A stretch of DNA of 64,000 nt from positions 930,001 through 994,000 of the forward strand of contig NZ_FOTQ01000001.1 of the NCBI RefSeq assembly GCF_900114635.1, read 5' to 3'. Below the pieces are notes generated by a model. That model did no database searches, had not been told where the DNA came from, and saw only the letters and a list, made by a program, of their open reading frames with translations. This DNA is from Shimia aestuarii. GTDB taxonomy: Bacteria > Pseudomonadota > Alphaproteobacteria > Rhodobacterales > Rhodobacteraceae. Positions within the stretch are counted from its first letter, which is position 1, and every line of letters begins with the position of its first letter. Made by a program: the position numbers and the translations under genes. Positions 48,547-56,896 of this stretch are shown piece by piece.

Positions 48547-49509
48547 GTGGAGATTTCGGTCACGGCTGATGTGTTCAAACTGGCGCAGGTATTCACCATT
48601 TCGCGCGGCTCGCGCACCGAGGCCAAAGTGCTGACCGTGCGGATTACTGAGAATGGCGTGACCGGATGGGGCGAATGCGTGCCCTATGCGCGATACGATG
48701 AAACTCTCGCAAGCGTGACCGCCGAGATCGAAAGCGTCAGCGGCCCCGTGACGCGGGAAGGGCTCTACACCCTGCCGGCAGGGGCTGCCCGCAACGCGCT
48801 GGACTGCGCGCTTTGGGACCTCGAAGCCAAGAAGGCGGGCAAGCGGGTTTGGGACCTGGCCGGGCTGCCCGCGCCGGGGCCGGAGATCACCGCTTACACC
48901 CTGTCGCTGGACACCCCCGAAAAGATGCGGGAACAGGCCGCACAGAACGCCTTTCGTCCGCTTCTGAAGATCAAACTTGGCACGCCCGACGACATGCCCC
49001 GCCTTGAAGCCGTGCGCGCGGGCGCCCCGAAATCGACCATCATCGTCGATGCCAACGAGGGCTGGTCCGCCGCCGTCTATGCCGATCTTGCGCCGCATCT
49101 GGTGCGCCTTGGCGTGGCCCTTGTGGAACAGCCCCTGCCCGCGGGCGAGGATGACGCGCTTCTCGGCATGGAGCGCCCGGTGCCTGTCTGCGCCGATGAA
49201 AGTTGTCATGACCGCGCCAGCCTTCCGGCACTCAAGGGCAAATATGATGTGGTCAATATCAAGCTCGACAAGACCGGCGGCCTGACCGAGGCTCTTGCCC
49301 TGCGCGAGGCCGCACTGGCTGAGGGCTACAAGGTCATGGTCGGCTGCATGGTTGGCTCAAGCCTTGCCATGGCGCCGGCAACGCTGGTGGCCCAAGGCGC
49401 GATGATCACCGATCTGGACGGGCCGCTTCTGCTGGCCGAGGACCGCGACCAACCGCTGCTGTTTGACGACGCGGGCGTGCACCCCCCGCAGGCCGATTTG
49501 TGGGGGTGA
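48547..49509 (+). CDS. dgcA: N-acetyl-D-glutamate racemase (dipeptide-epimerase family, DgcA)
   Basis: 320 aa, enolase superfamily. Catalytic landmarks: the KxK pair in LLKIKLG, metal ligands in IIVDANEGWS, LVEQPLP and VCADESCHD, and the second base in VNIKLDKTGG. DgcA racemises N-acetyl-D-glutamate to the L form. GTG 48547 is preferred because AAGGAG is 6 bases upstream; an in-frame ATG at 48532 lies within the repeat tail. Together with dgcN it forms the described D-glutamate pathway. Confidence 0.87.
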   Translation: MEISVTADVFKLAQVFTISRGSRTEAKVLTVRITENGVTGWGECVPYARYDETLASVTAEIESVSGPVTREGLYTLPAGAARNALDCALWDLEAKKAGKRVWDLAGLPAPGPEITAYTLSLDTPEKMREQAAQNAFRPLLKIKLGTPDDMPRLEAVRAGAPKSTIIVDANEGWSAAVYADLAPHLVRLGVALVEQPLPAGEDDALLGMERPVPVCADESCHDRASLPALKGKYDVVNIKLDKTGGLTEALALREAALAEGYKVMVGCMVGSSLAMAPATLVAQGAMITDLDGPLLLAEDRDQPLLFDDAGVHPPQADLWG

Positions 49510-49619
49510 TCGGAACCGGGCCACACCCAGCGCGCCAAGGCGACCTGCGTTGACAAACCCCGCGTTTGCGCCAAAACAGACGGCGCAGCGCAAAACCCTA
49601 GCAGAGAAGACTGAGAGAC

Positions 49620-50480
49620 ATGACCAGAACCGTATACGTAAATGGCGAATACCTGCCCGAAACCGAAGCCAAGGTTTCGATTTTTGATCGCGGCTTTCTC
49701 TTTGCAGACGCGGTCTATGAAGTGACATCGGTCCTGGACGGCAAGCTGATCGACTTTGATGGCCACGCCGTGCGCCTGCAGCGTTCGCTGGACGAGCTCG
49801 AAATGGCAAGCCCCTGCTCCAAGGAGGACCTGCTCGAAGTCCACCGCAAGCTGGTGGAACTGAACGGAATCGACGAAGGTCTGATCTACTTGCAGGTCAC
49901 GCGCGGCTCGGATGGCGATCGCGATTTTGTCTTCCCTTCGGAAGACACCCCGCCAAGCCTCGTGCTTTTCACTCAGAACAAGCCCGGCCTCGCCGACAGC
50001 CCTGCCGCCAAGAAGGGCGCCAAGGTCATCTCGATCGAGGACATCCGCTGGGGCCGCCGCGACATCAAGACGGTGCAGTTGCTCTACCCGTCGATGGGCA
50101 AAATGATGGCCAAGAAAGCCGGATGCGACGACGCATGGCTGGTTGAGGATGGCTATGTCACCGAAGGGACATCCAACAACGCCTATTTCGTGAAGAATGG
50201 CACCATCGTGACCCGCCCGCTCTCCAATGACATCCTGCACGGCATCACTCGCAAGGCGGTGCTGCGCATGGCTCAGGAAGCCCAGATGAAAATCGAAGAG
50301 CGCCTCTTTACCATCGAGGAAGCCCAAGGAGCCGATGAAGCTTTCACCACGTCGGCCAGCGCCTTCGTGATGCCGGTCATCGAGATTGACGGTGTGCAGC
50401 TTGGCGATGGAACGCCCGGTCCGATCGCACGCCGCCTGCGCGAGATCTATCTGGAAGAAAGCCGCAACGCCGCAGTTTGA
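49620..50480 (+). CDS. D-amino-acid transaminase (class IV PLP enzyme)
   Basis: 286 aa. The fold-type IV pattern is clear: FDRGFLFADAVYEV, the PLP lysine K150 in RRDIKTVQLL, EGTSNNAYFV and the late TSASAFVMPV. It moves amino groups between D-amino acids, typically D-alanine and 2-oxoglutarate giving D-glutamate. Placed 110 bp after dgcA on the same strand, it would feed D-amino nitrogen into D-glutamate for the DgcN-DgcA route. Confidence 0.92.
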   Translation: MTRTVYVNGEYLPETEAKVSIFDRGFLFADAVYEVTSVLDGKLIDFDGHAVRLQRSLDELEMASPCSKEDLLEVHRKLVELNGIDEGLIYLQVTRGSDGDRDFVFPSEDTPPSLVLFTQNKPGLADSPAAKKGAKVISIEDIRWGRRDIKTVQLLYPSMGKMMAKKAGCDDAWLVEDGYVTEGTSNNAYFVKNGTIVTRPLSNDILHGITRKAVLRMAQEAQMKIEERLFTIEEAQGADEAFTTSASAFVMPVIEIDGVQLGDGTPGPIARRLREIYLEESRNAAV

Positions 50481-50487
50481 AGACAAG

Positions 50488-50638
50488 GTGGGAGGGGGCC
50501 AGCCCCCTCTTGAGCCTGCTGGCTCAATTCACCCCCGGGGTATTTCGAACCATTGAGAAAAGCATGCCATGCTATTCTCAATGGTAGTGAGTACCACGGG
50601 GGGAGTCGCAGCTTGCTGCGGCGGAGGGCAGCGCCCCA
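50488..50638. repeat. Two head-to-head dispersed repeats between convergent genes
   Basis: The left unit has GAGGGGGC/GCCCCCTC and TTGAGCC/GGCTCAA stems and a GTATTTCGAACCATTGAGAA tail. The right unit is an inverted copy ending TTCTCAATGGT...GTAC with its own GC-rich head toward hisD. The meeting tails form a long palindrome, arms 50549-50559 and 50575-50585, around AGCATGCCATGCT. Likely a two-way terminator for dat (+) and hisD (-). Confidence 0.7.
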
Positions 50639-51940
50639 TTATTTATTCAACCCGTCTAGACGTGCGCGCACGCTCAGCCCATGCGCCTCAAGGCTCTCCG
50701 AGATGGCCAGCGTCTCAGCGGCCGGCCCAATCGCGCGGAGCGCTTCGGGTGTCATTTTTGACAAGGTCGTGCGTTTGATGAAGTCCATCACGCTCAGACC
50801 GGACGAGAAACGGGCGGACCGCGCTGTCGGCAGCACATGGTTCGGCCCACCGACATAATCCCCGATCGCTTCCGGTGTGTACTGACCCAGAAAGATCGCG
50901 CCCGCATGGGTAATATCCTCAGCCAGCGCATCAGGGTCTGCGACACAGAGTTCGAGGTGCTCGGGCGCGACGCGATTGGACAAATCGGCAGCAGTCTTCA
51001 GGTCAGGTACGGTGATCACCGCGCCATAGTCGCGCCAACTGACCCCGGCGATGTCCCGCCGCTCCAGTGTTTCAAGGCGTTTGTCCACCGCCTGCGCAAC
51101 CGCCTGCCCAAAGTCTTCATCATCCGTGATCAGGATCGACTGCGCGCTTTCATCATGTTCGGCCTGGCTCAGAAGGTCGAGCGCGATCCAGTCCGGGTTG
51201 TTATCCTTGTCAGCGATCACGAGGATTTCCGACGGCCCCGCGATCATGTCGATCCCGACCTTGCCGAACACGCGCCGTTTGGCCGCTGCCACGAAGGCGT
51301 TGCCCGGCCCGGTGATCTTGTCCACCGGCGCAATTGTGTCTGTGCCATAAGCCAAGGCGGCAACCGCCTGCGCGCCACCGATCCGGTAAACCTCGTCCAC
51401 GCCTGCCAGCCGCGCAGCCAGAAGCACAAGGGGATTGGCCACGCCGTCCGGTGTCGGCACCACGATGGCCAGCCGTTCGACTCCGGCGACCTTGGCTGGA
51501 ATCGCGTTCATCAGTACCGAGGATGGATAAGACGCAAGCCCCCCGGGCACATACAGACCTGCGGCGGATACTGGGGTCCAGCGCCATCCCAGCATGGCGC
51601 CGGTTTCCTCGGTCCACAGCGCATCTTCCGGCATTTGGCGCGCGTGATAGGCGCGAATGCGTTCCGCCGCCAACTCCAGCGCTGCGCGATCTTCGTCGTT
51701 CACTTCGGCGCAAAATGCGTCGATGTCCGCATCCGAAAACCGCAGCGTGTCCGGCGTCAACTCGAGCCGATCAAACTTCGCCGTCAGCTCGATGACCGCC
51801 GCATCGCCACGGGCGCGCACATCGGCGATAATGTCGGCCACAACAGCGTCCACATCCGGGCTGTCTTCGCGCTTGGCCCCCAGAAGGGCCGCAAAACGGG
51901 ATTCGAAATCAGGTGCGTTGGCGTTCAGGAACTGGGGCAT
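50639..51940 (-). CDS. hisD: Histidinol dehydrogenase
   Basis: 433 aa. It oxidises L-histidinol to histidine in two NAD-dependent steps. Landmarks: YVPGGLASYPSSVLMN, ITGPGNAFVAAAKRRVFG, the active region DMIAGPSEILVIAD and zinc-site QAEHDESAQ. ATG 51940 has GGAGAG upstream. The order murA, DUF2948, hisD on one strand is common in Rhodobacteraceae. Confidence 0.96.
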   Translation of the reverse strand: MPQFLNANAPDFESRFAALLGAKREDSPDVDAVVADIIADVRARGDAAVIELTAKFDRLELTPDTLRFSDADIDAFCAEVNDEDRAALELAAERIRAYHARQMPEDALWTEETGAMLGWRWTPVSAAGLYVPGGLASYPSSVLMNAIPAKVAGVERLAIVVPTPDGVANPLVLLAARLAGVDEVYRIGGAQAVAALAYGTDTIAPVDKITGPGNAFVAAAKRRVFGKVGIDMIAGPSEILVIADKDNNPDWIALDLLSQAEHDESAQSILITDDEDFGQAVAQAVDKRLETLERRDIAGVSWRDYGAVITVPDLKTAADLSNRVAPEHLELCVADPDALAEDITHAGAIFLGQYTPEAIGDYVGGPNHVLPTARSARFSSGLSVMDFIKRTTLSKMTPEALRAIGPAAETLAISESLEAHGLSVRARLDGLNK

Positions 51941-52041
51941 CGGGCTCTCCTTTGATGCGCTCATACCGCTCCGACGCCCGGGTCTCAAGCGCCACGTCGC
52001 CGCGAAGAAAGCGCGAAAGGGCTAGAAGAGTTGCCCGCGCT

Positions 52042-52518
52042 TTACACCTCGTGTTTAGGGGCCTGGCGCGACGGCGCCATATAGGGGCGCGTCACGTCCT
52101 TGAGGGTCACTTCCAATGCCTCGACAGACAGGCGGATTCCGCCATCCCCGGCCAGGGTCAGGACAACAAACCCGGCCCCGTCATCGCCCGGTTCGAACGA
52201 AACCGTCAGCACCGAAAGGATCATGTCCGTATCTTTGCGATCGACGCCCTGGCTCGCCACGCCAAGCACGTTGTCGACCACCAACAGCGATTGCACACGC
52301 TCGACGGCGCGTTTGCGCCGCTCGGCCGCCGGAAGGTCTTCCCAGCGGAAGCGATTGACCAACAGCGCAAAGCGCCGTTCCTTTGGCAACCACTTCATCT
52401 CGCTGGCCGGGAATACCGCATCCTGCATCAGCGTGGACAGGACCTTGAGATCCTCAACGTCCAGCGCCCCAAGGTTCAGCGGCGCCTCGCGCCCGTCTTC
52501 AAACCGTGCGTCCTGCAT
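52042..52518 (-). CDS. DUF2948 family protein
   Basis: 158 aa. Sequence such as PLNLGALDVEDLKVLSTLMQ and KERRFALLVNRFRWED matches DUF2948, an alphaproteobacterial family of unknown function that habitually sits between murA and hisD. No motif suggests an activity. The start shares its A with the murA stop, so it is coupled to murA. Confidence 0.88.
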   Translation of the reverse strand: MQDARFEDGREAPLNLGALDVEDLKVLSTLMQDAVFPASEMKWLPKERRFALLVNRFRWEDLPAAERRKRAVERVQSLLVVDNVLGVASQGVDRKDTDMILSVLTVSFEPGDDGAGFVVLTLAGDGGIRLSVEALEVTLKDVTRPYMAPSRQAPKHEV

Positions 52519-53786
52519 TACGTCTCCCGAACCCTTTCGATATGTGCCCCGACATTGCCGAGCTTCTCCTCGACCCTCTCATAGCCGCGATCCAGATGGT
52601 AGACCCGGCTGACGATGGTCTCGCCTTCGGCCGCCAACCCGGCAAGGATCAGCGACACGCTGGCCCGCAGATCGGTCGCCATCACCGGCGCCCCCTTGAG
52701 CCGCTCGACACCATGCACCGTCGCGGTGCCGCCATGTACCTCGATCGACGCGCCCATGCGCACAAGTTCCGGCGCATGCATGAAGCGGTTCTCGAAGATC
52801 TTCTCTTCCAGAACCGATGTCCCCTCCGCCGTGCACAACAACGCCATCATCTGGGCCTGCAGGTCGGTCGGAAAGCCCGGGAATGGCTCGGTCGTCACGT
52901 TCACCGCGCTGACCCGGCCATTGCGCCGCGCCACCTTGAGGCCCTTTTCGGTTTCCTCGACGTGAATTCCGGCCGCGTCGAGCTTCTCGGCGAAAGCCCC
53001 GATCAGATCGAGCCGCCCGCCCAGGCATTCCACCTCACCGCCGCAGAAGGCCGGGGCCAGCATATAGGTGCCAAGCTCGATCCTGTCCGCGACAACCGGA
53101 TGGGTCGCCCCGTGCAAACGGTCGACCCCCTGCACCACGATCTCGGATGTTCCGTCACCTTCAATCTGTGCGCCCATGGCGCGCAGACAGGTGGCAAGGT
53201 CCACGATTTCCGGCTCACGTGCCGCATTCCGGATCACCGTCGTGCCCTTGGCCAGCGTCGCGGCCATCAGGATATTCTCGGTTGCCCCGACCGATGCAAA
53301 GGCCAGCGCGATTTCCGCGCCCTTCAACCCACGCGGTGCCTTGGCATGCAGATAGCCTTCTTTCAGTTCAATTTCGGCACCCAGCGCTTCGAGACCGTGA
53401 ATATGAAGGTCCATCGGGCGGGCACCAATCGCGCAGCCGCCGGGAAGCGATACCACCGCCTGCCCCAGCCGCGCCAGCATCGGCCCCAGCACAAGGTTCG
53501 AGGCGCGCATCTTGCGCACAATGTCGTATTCCGCGACATGATTGTCGAGGTCATGGCTCGACATGGCGAGCACCTTACCGTCCTGAAGGCTTGTCACCTC
53601 GGCGCCCAGCGACCCAAGCAGAAGCCCCATCGTCTTGATGTCACTCAGCCGAGGCGCATTGGTAAGCGTAAGCGGTTCCTCGCTCAGCAAGGTTGCAGGC
53701 ATCAACGTCAGACAGGCGTTCTTGGCGCCTGCAATCGGGATCTGGCCATTCAGTTCGCCATTCCCGCGCACAATAATCGAATCCAT
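52518..53786 (-). CDS. murA: UDP-N-acetylglucosamine 1-carboxyvinyltransferase
   Basis: 422 aa. First committed step of peptidoglycan synthesis: adds enolpyruvate to UDP-GlcNAc. The two-fold alpha-beta repeats are evident, with Lys22-Asn23 (IAGAKNACL) and the fosfomycin-target Cys118 in [16 protein letters not shown]. Length is standard. The start shares one base with the stop of the small upstream gene. Confidence 0.97.
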   Translation of the reverse strand: MDSIIVRGNGELNGQIPIAGAKNACLTLMPATLLSEEPLTLTNAPRLSDIKTMGLLLGSLGAEVTSLQDGKVLAMSSHDLDNHVAEYDIVRKMRASNLVLGPMLARLGQAVVSLPGGCAIGARPMDLHIHGLEALGAEIELKEGYLHAKAPRGLKGAEIALAFASVGATENILMAATLAKGTTVIRNAAREPEIVDLATCLRAMGAQIEGDGTSEIVVQGVDRLHGATHPVVADRIELGTYMLAPAFCGGEVECLGGRLDLIGAFAEKLDAAGIHVEETEKGLKVARRNGRVSAVNVTTEPFPGFPTDLQAQMMALLCTAEGTSVLEEKIFENRFMHAPELVRMGASIEVHGGTATVHGVERLKGAPVMATDLRASVSLILAGLAAEGETIVSRVYHLDRGYERVEEKLGNVGAHIERVRET

Positions 53787-53956
53787 CAGTTCTGCCCCTC
53801 GTTGCTGCCTGCCTCATCCCCATCCGCTTTGTGTTCCGCGCGGGCACGCGCCTGCGCCTTGCGACGGCCCATATTTGCCTTGAGCGCCGCCTTCAGGCGA
53901 TCTTCCCGGCTTGGTGCCTTTTTCGGCTTGGATGCGGTGGGTGATTTACGTTCCAT
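53786..53956 (-). CDS. Small basic protein upstream of murA
   Basis: 56 aa, Lys/Arg/Ala-rich and probably disordered or helical: begins [20 protein letters not shown] and continues with [19 protein letters not shown] to an acidic end ([11 protein letters not shown]). AAGGAA lies 6 bases before ATG 53956, and its stop overlaps the murA start by one base, so it is almost certainly translated with murA. Family not named; small proteins of this kind occur before murA in related bacteria. Function unknown. Confidence 0.75.
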   Translation of the reverse strand: MERKSPTASKPKKAPSREDRLKAALKANMGRRKAQARARAEHKADGDEAGSNEGQN

Positions 53957-53999
53957 GCACTTTCCTTACATGAGGTGCAAAAAAGGGTCCAGATTGGGG

Positions 54000-54028
54000 T
54001 TGCGCCCTCGGAACTTTGTCGCTAAATC
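54000..54028 (+). promoter_or_regulatory. Promoter of tRNA-Thr
   Basis: TTGCGC (54000-54005), 17-bp spacer, TAAATC (54023-54028), then a GC-rich discriminator before the tRNA, as expected for stable RNA genes. Confidence 0.5.
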
Positions 54029-54044
54029 CCGCGCCACGACAGAT

Positions 54045-54119
54045 GCTGTGGTAGCTCAGTGGTAGAGCGCACCCTTGGTAAGGGTGAGGTCGGGAGTTCA
54101 ATCCTCCCTCACAGCACCA
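54045..54119 (+). tRNA. tRNA-Thr (anticodon GGT)
   Basis: Acceptor GCTGTGG pairs with TCACAGC; D-arm GCTC...GAGC; anticodon stem CACCC/GGGTG with loop TTGGTAA (anticodon GGT); T-arm GGGAG/CTCCC with loop TTCAATC. The CCA end is encoded. Confidence 0.97.
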
Positions 54120-54790
54120 TCCTCCCTCGACAAAATGACAGCTTTCGACGCCCCAATCCGAATTAAGTTCGGTGCAGGTGCAATTTGCGCGGGAATCACC
54201 GCGCTGAATTGATGCCAAACACTTGATTCGAATCAGGTTTGTTCCCGCAGCCGACCCAATTCCCGGCGCAAATTCGACTTTGTTTCCGCTTTGTGCCCAA
54301 TCCTGCCAGAAGCGATTTGGTCCGCTGACCACGCCGTTTTGTTGCCGTCCTCCAGATGATTGGTTCCATGCTGGAAACGAAGCATTCGGCAAATCGGACC
54401 ATTCCCGGCACAGCCAGTGAAAAAAGGCGGGAATGTGGCATGTTTTGGACACCCGTCGCTGCCAATTTCGCCAGATTTCCGCCACATTCAGGAAACAATG
54501 CGCCAACAAAGTCATATAAAACAGGCGTATACGTATCGCTGAAATTGAGGCATGTGCGACGCTTTTTTGCCAAATTTGACAGGTTTTTGTTTTCCCCGCT
54601 CGCCCGATGGCCCATATTTGGAGCACGTCCAACTGGGGGGCGGGAGTTCTGGCTAGGGGCGGCCAACTGACAACTGAAGCATCTTCGCGATGCCTACTTA
54701 CCGCTGCGTGTGGACGGCGCCGGGATGTTTTCCGACGCACCTGTTTCCTGCGGCCGGTGTGGCGGCGTGGAATAGTAAATGAGGTTTATT
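54120..54790. other. 671-bp spacer of lower GC between tRNA-Thr and the Hint/RTX gene
   Basis: No convincing gene; open frames here lack ribosome sites and family resemblance. The stretch is visibly AT-richer than its neighbours. It contains TGATTCGAATCA at 54224-54235, identical to the operator at 7260, and several T-runs. It may be a long leader of the downstream gene or a scar beside the tRNA. Confidence 0.6.
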
Positions 54791-56707
54791 ATGGCTGATC
54801 CTACTGGTCCCGGCGTCGTGGACGGAACTGAGAACGACGACATCCTGGACGTTGGCACGACCGATTCTGATGGCGATTCCATCACGGTAGGTGGCGACGT
54901 CGTCAGCGCGGGCGACGGTGACGACTCCGTTCGTGGCGGCGAAGGCGACGACACGCTGTTCGGCGGCATGGGCAGCGACACGGTACGTGGCGGCGCGGAT
55001 GACGACATCATTCTTGGCGACGAATTTGGCCCATACGACGGCACCGACTCGCCCGGCGACGACCTGCTCGTCGGCGAAGGCGGCAACGACACCATCTTTG
55101 GTGGCGACGGCAATGACACCATCTACGGCGACTACGAACCCGGCACTCGTCCGGCTCCCGCCGGACCATCGCGCGAAAGCTTCAACTGGGACGAAGTTGG
55201 CACGCCTTCCGACGAAGACCCGCTTGGTGGGCCTTACACGCAGGATACCGGCTCGGTGGAAGTCACGTTCACGACCGGTACCAACCATGGCGTGGAAACG
55301 ACTTTCGAAGACGATCCGCAGATCCTGACGGGCATCGACAGCGGCACTGAACCGACCAATCCCAACAGCGCGTTGGCCTCAGAGGTCGAAGAGCGCGAGG
55401 GCGCCAGCTACATGCTGAGCTTTTCGGAGCCGGTCGAAGACGTTCAGTTCCGGATCAACGACATCGACAACGACTCTGCCGTCAAGGTCTACGCCTACGA
55501 CGCCGAGGGCAACCGTATCGAGGTCAACCTGACCGGCAGCGATACCACGAACCTCAATATCCTCGATATTGACGGCGCGCCCGGTAAAGAAGCTGCGGTA
55601 TCCGGCGGTGGCGACGGTGCATCCGATGATGCTGACAACTCCGTTCTGGTCGACATTCCCGGTCCGGTGCACAGCATCGAAATCGTGCACCTGAACCTCG
55701 GCACGGAACCGTCTGAAATCACCATGTCGGACGTGTACTTCACCAACCCGGCCAATGTTGTCGCAGAAGATGCCGACGATCTGCTGATCGGTGGTGCGGG
55801 CGATGACGTAATCTATGGCCAGGAAGGCAATGACACGATCGCGGGCGTCTCCGGTCAGGACGACATGTATGGCGGCGACGACCGCGATGTCTTTGCCCTG
55901 TTCGGCCCCGGCAGCACCATTCACGGCGGCGAGGGCGGCGACGACTTCGACTCGATCAGCCTTGCCGGTCTCGTGGACCGCTACGTTCCGGGCGGCGAAG
56001 TCCGGGTCGAGTTTGACCCGCTGGACAGCGAAGCCGGCACCATCACCTACATCGACGATGAGGGTAACGTGGTGGGTGTGACCGAGTTCTTTGAAATCGA
56101 GAACATCTTCCAGACGCCGGTTATTCTCTGCTTCACCCCGGGCACCCGCATCCTGACGCCGATGGGTGAAATCCCCGTCGAACAGCTTCAGCCGGGCGAC
56201 AAGGTCGTGACACGCGACAATGGCCTTCAGGAAATCCGCTGGGCGGGTAAGAAGCACCTGTCCGGCCAGGAATTGATGGCGCGCCCGCAACTGCGCCCGG
56301 TGCTGATCAAGCAAGGCGCCCTGGGCCCGAACCAGCCCGAGCGTGACATGATGGTCTCACCCAACCACCGCATGCTGCTGGTGTCCCAGCAGGCCGAGCT
56401 GCTTTTTGACGAGCGCGAGGTCCTGATTGCGGCCAAGCACCTGACCCATCTGGACGGGGTCCAGCAGGTCGATACCGTTGGCGTGGATTACGTGCACTTC
56501 ATGTGTGATAATCACGAGGTCGTGCTGGCCGATGGCGCTTGGAGCGAAAGCTTCCAGCCCGGCGAGTATTCGATCAACGGAATCGACAAGGACCAACGCG
56601 CGGAACTTTATGACCTGTTCCCCGAGTTGCGTCAGCCCGAGGGCCTCGAAGCCTACCCGGCCGCCCGTCTGACTCTGAAACGTCACGAGGCCCAGCTGAT
56701 CGGCTGA
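54791..56707 (+). CDS. Secreted RTX-repeat protein with C-terminal Hint domain
   Basis: 638 aa, acidic, no N-terminal signal peptide. Residues 30-110 hold RTX-like calcium repeats (GGEGDDTLFGGMGSD, GGNDTIFGGDGNDTIYGD); residues 115-320 are beta-rich and lectin- or jelly-roll-like; a second RTX block follows near 330-380. A Hint domain begins at Cys447 (CFTPGTRILTPMGEIPVEQL) and runs to the end, with SPNHRMLL. Such proteins are exported by type I secretion. Whether the Hint domain self-processes is unknown. ATG 54791 follows TGAGG. Confidence 0.9.
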   Translation: MADPTGPGVVDGTENDDILDVGTTDSDGDSITVGGDVVSAGDGDDSVRGGEGDDTLFGGMGSDTVRGGADDDIILGDEFGPYDGTDSPGDDLLVGEGGNDTIFGGDGNDTIYGDYEPGTRPAPAGPSRESFNWDEVGTPSDEDPLGGPYTQDTGSVEVTFTTGTNHGVETTFEDDPQILTGIDSGTEPTNPNSALASEVEEREGASYMLSFSEPVEDVQFRINDIDNDSAVKVYAYDAEGNRIEVNLTGSDTTNLNILDIDGAPGKEAAVSGGGDGASDDADNSVLVDIPGPVHSIEIVHLNLGTEPSEITMSDVYFTNPANVVAEDADDLLIGGAGDDVIYGQEGNDTIAGVSGQDDMYGGDDRDVFALFGPGSTIHGGEGGDDFDSISLAGLVDRYVPGGEVRVEFDPLDSEAGTITYIDDEGNVVGVTEFFEIENIFQTPVILCFTPGTRILTPMGEIPVEQLQPGDKVVTRDNGLQEIRWAGKKHLSGQELMARPQLRPVLIKQGALGPNQPERDMMVSPNHRMLLVSQQAELLFDEREVLIAAKHLTHLDGVQQVDTVGVDYVHFMCDNHEVVLADGAWSESFQPGEYSINGIDKDQRAELYDLFPELRQPEGLEAYPAARLTLKRHEAQLIG

Positions 56708-56736
56708 TCCGACGCACAACGTTTCGCTATGGGATC

Positions 56737-56770
56737 GGGCGGCCTTCGGGCCGTCCTTTCTCGTTTTGGC
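56737..56770 (+). terminator. Terminator after the Hint/RTX gene
   Basis: An eight-pair stem (one G-U pair) closed by a TTCG tetraloop (56737-56756), followed by a T-rich stretch. Confidence 0.8.
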
Positions 56771-56896
56771 ACCCCACGATTTTGTCACCGGACAAGTTCC
56801 GCCAATCAACGCGGTTCACCTTGGCCACGGACCGGAAATCTGGCACTCTCATCGCCAAAGACATAACCGCACCCTCAAACAAAGCGGAAAACAGGC

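Noticed and set aside
47380-49209. 609-codon minus-strand frame over dgcN-dgcA
   Set aside because: Opposite two well-identified genes and their intergenic repeat; no domain recognised.
54641-54649. CGGGAGTTC repeats part of the tRNA T-arm, possible attachment site
   Set aside because: Only 9 bp match and no integrase gene lies between; chance level for this region.
53946-54740. 264-codon minus-strand frame across the tRNA and the spacer
   Set aside because: It reads through the tRNA-Thr gene and lacks a ribosome site or family likeness.
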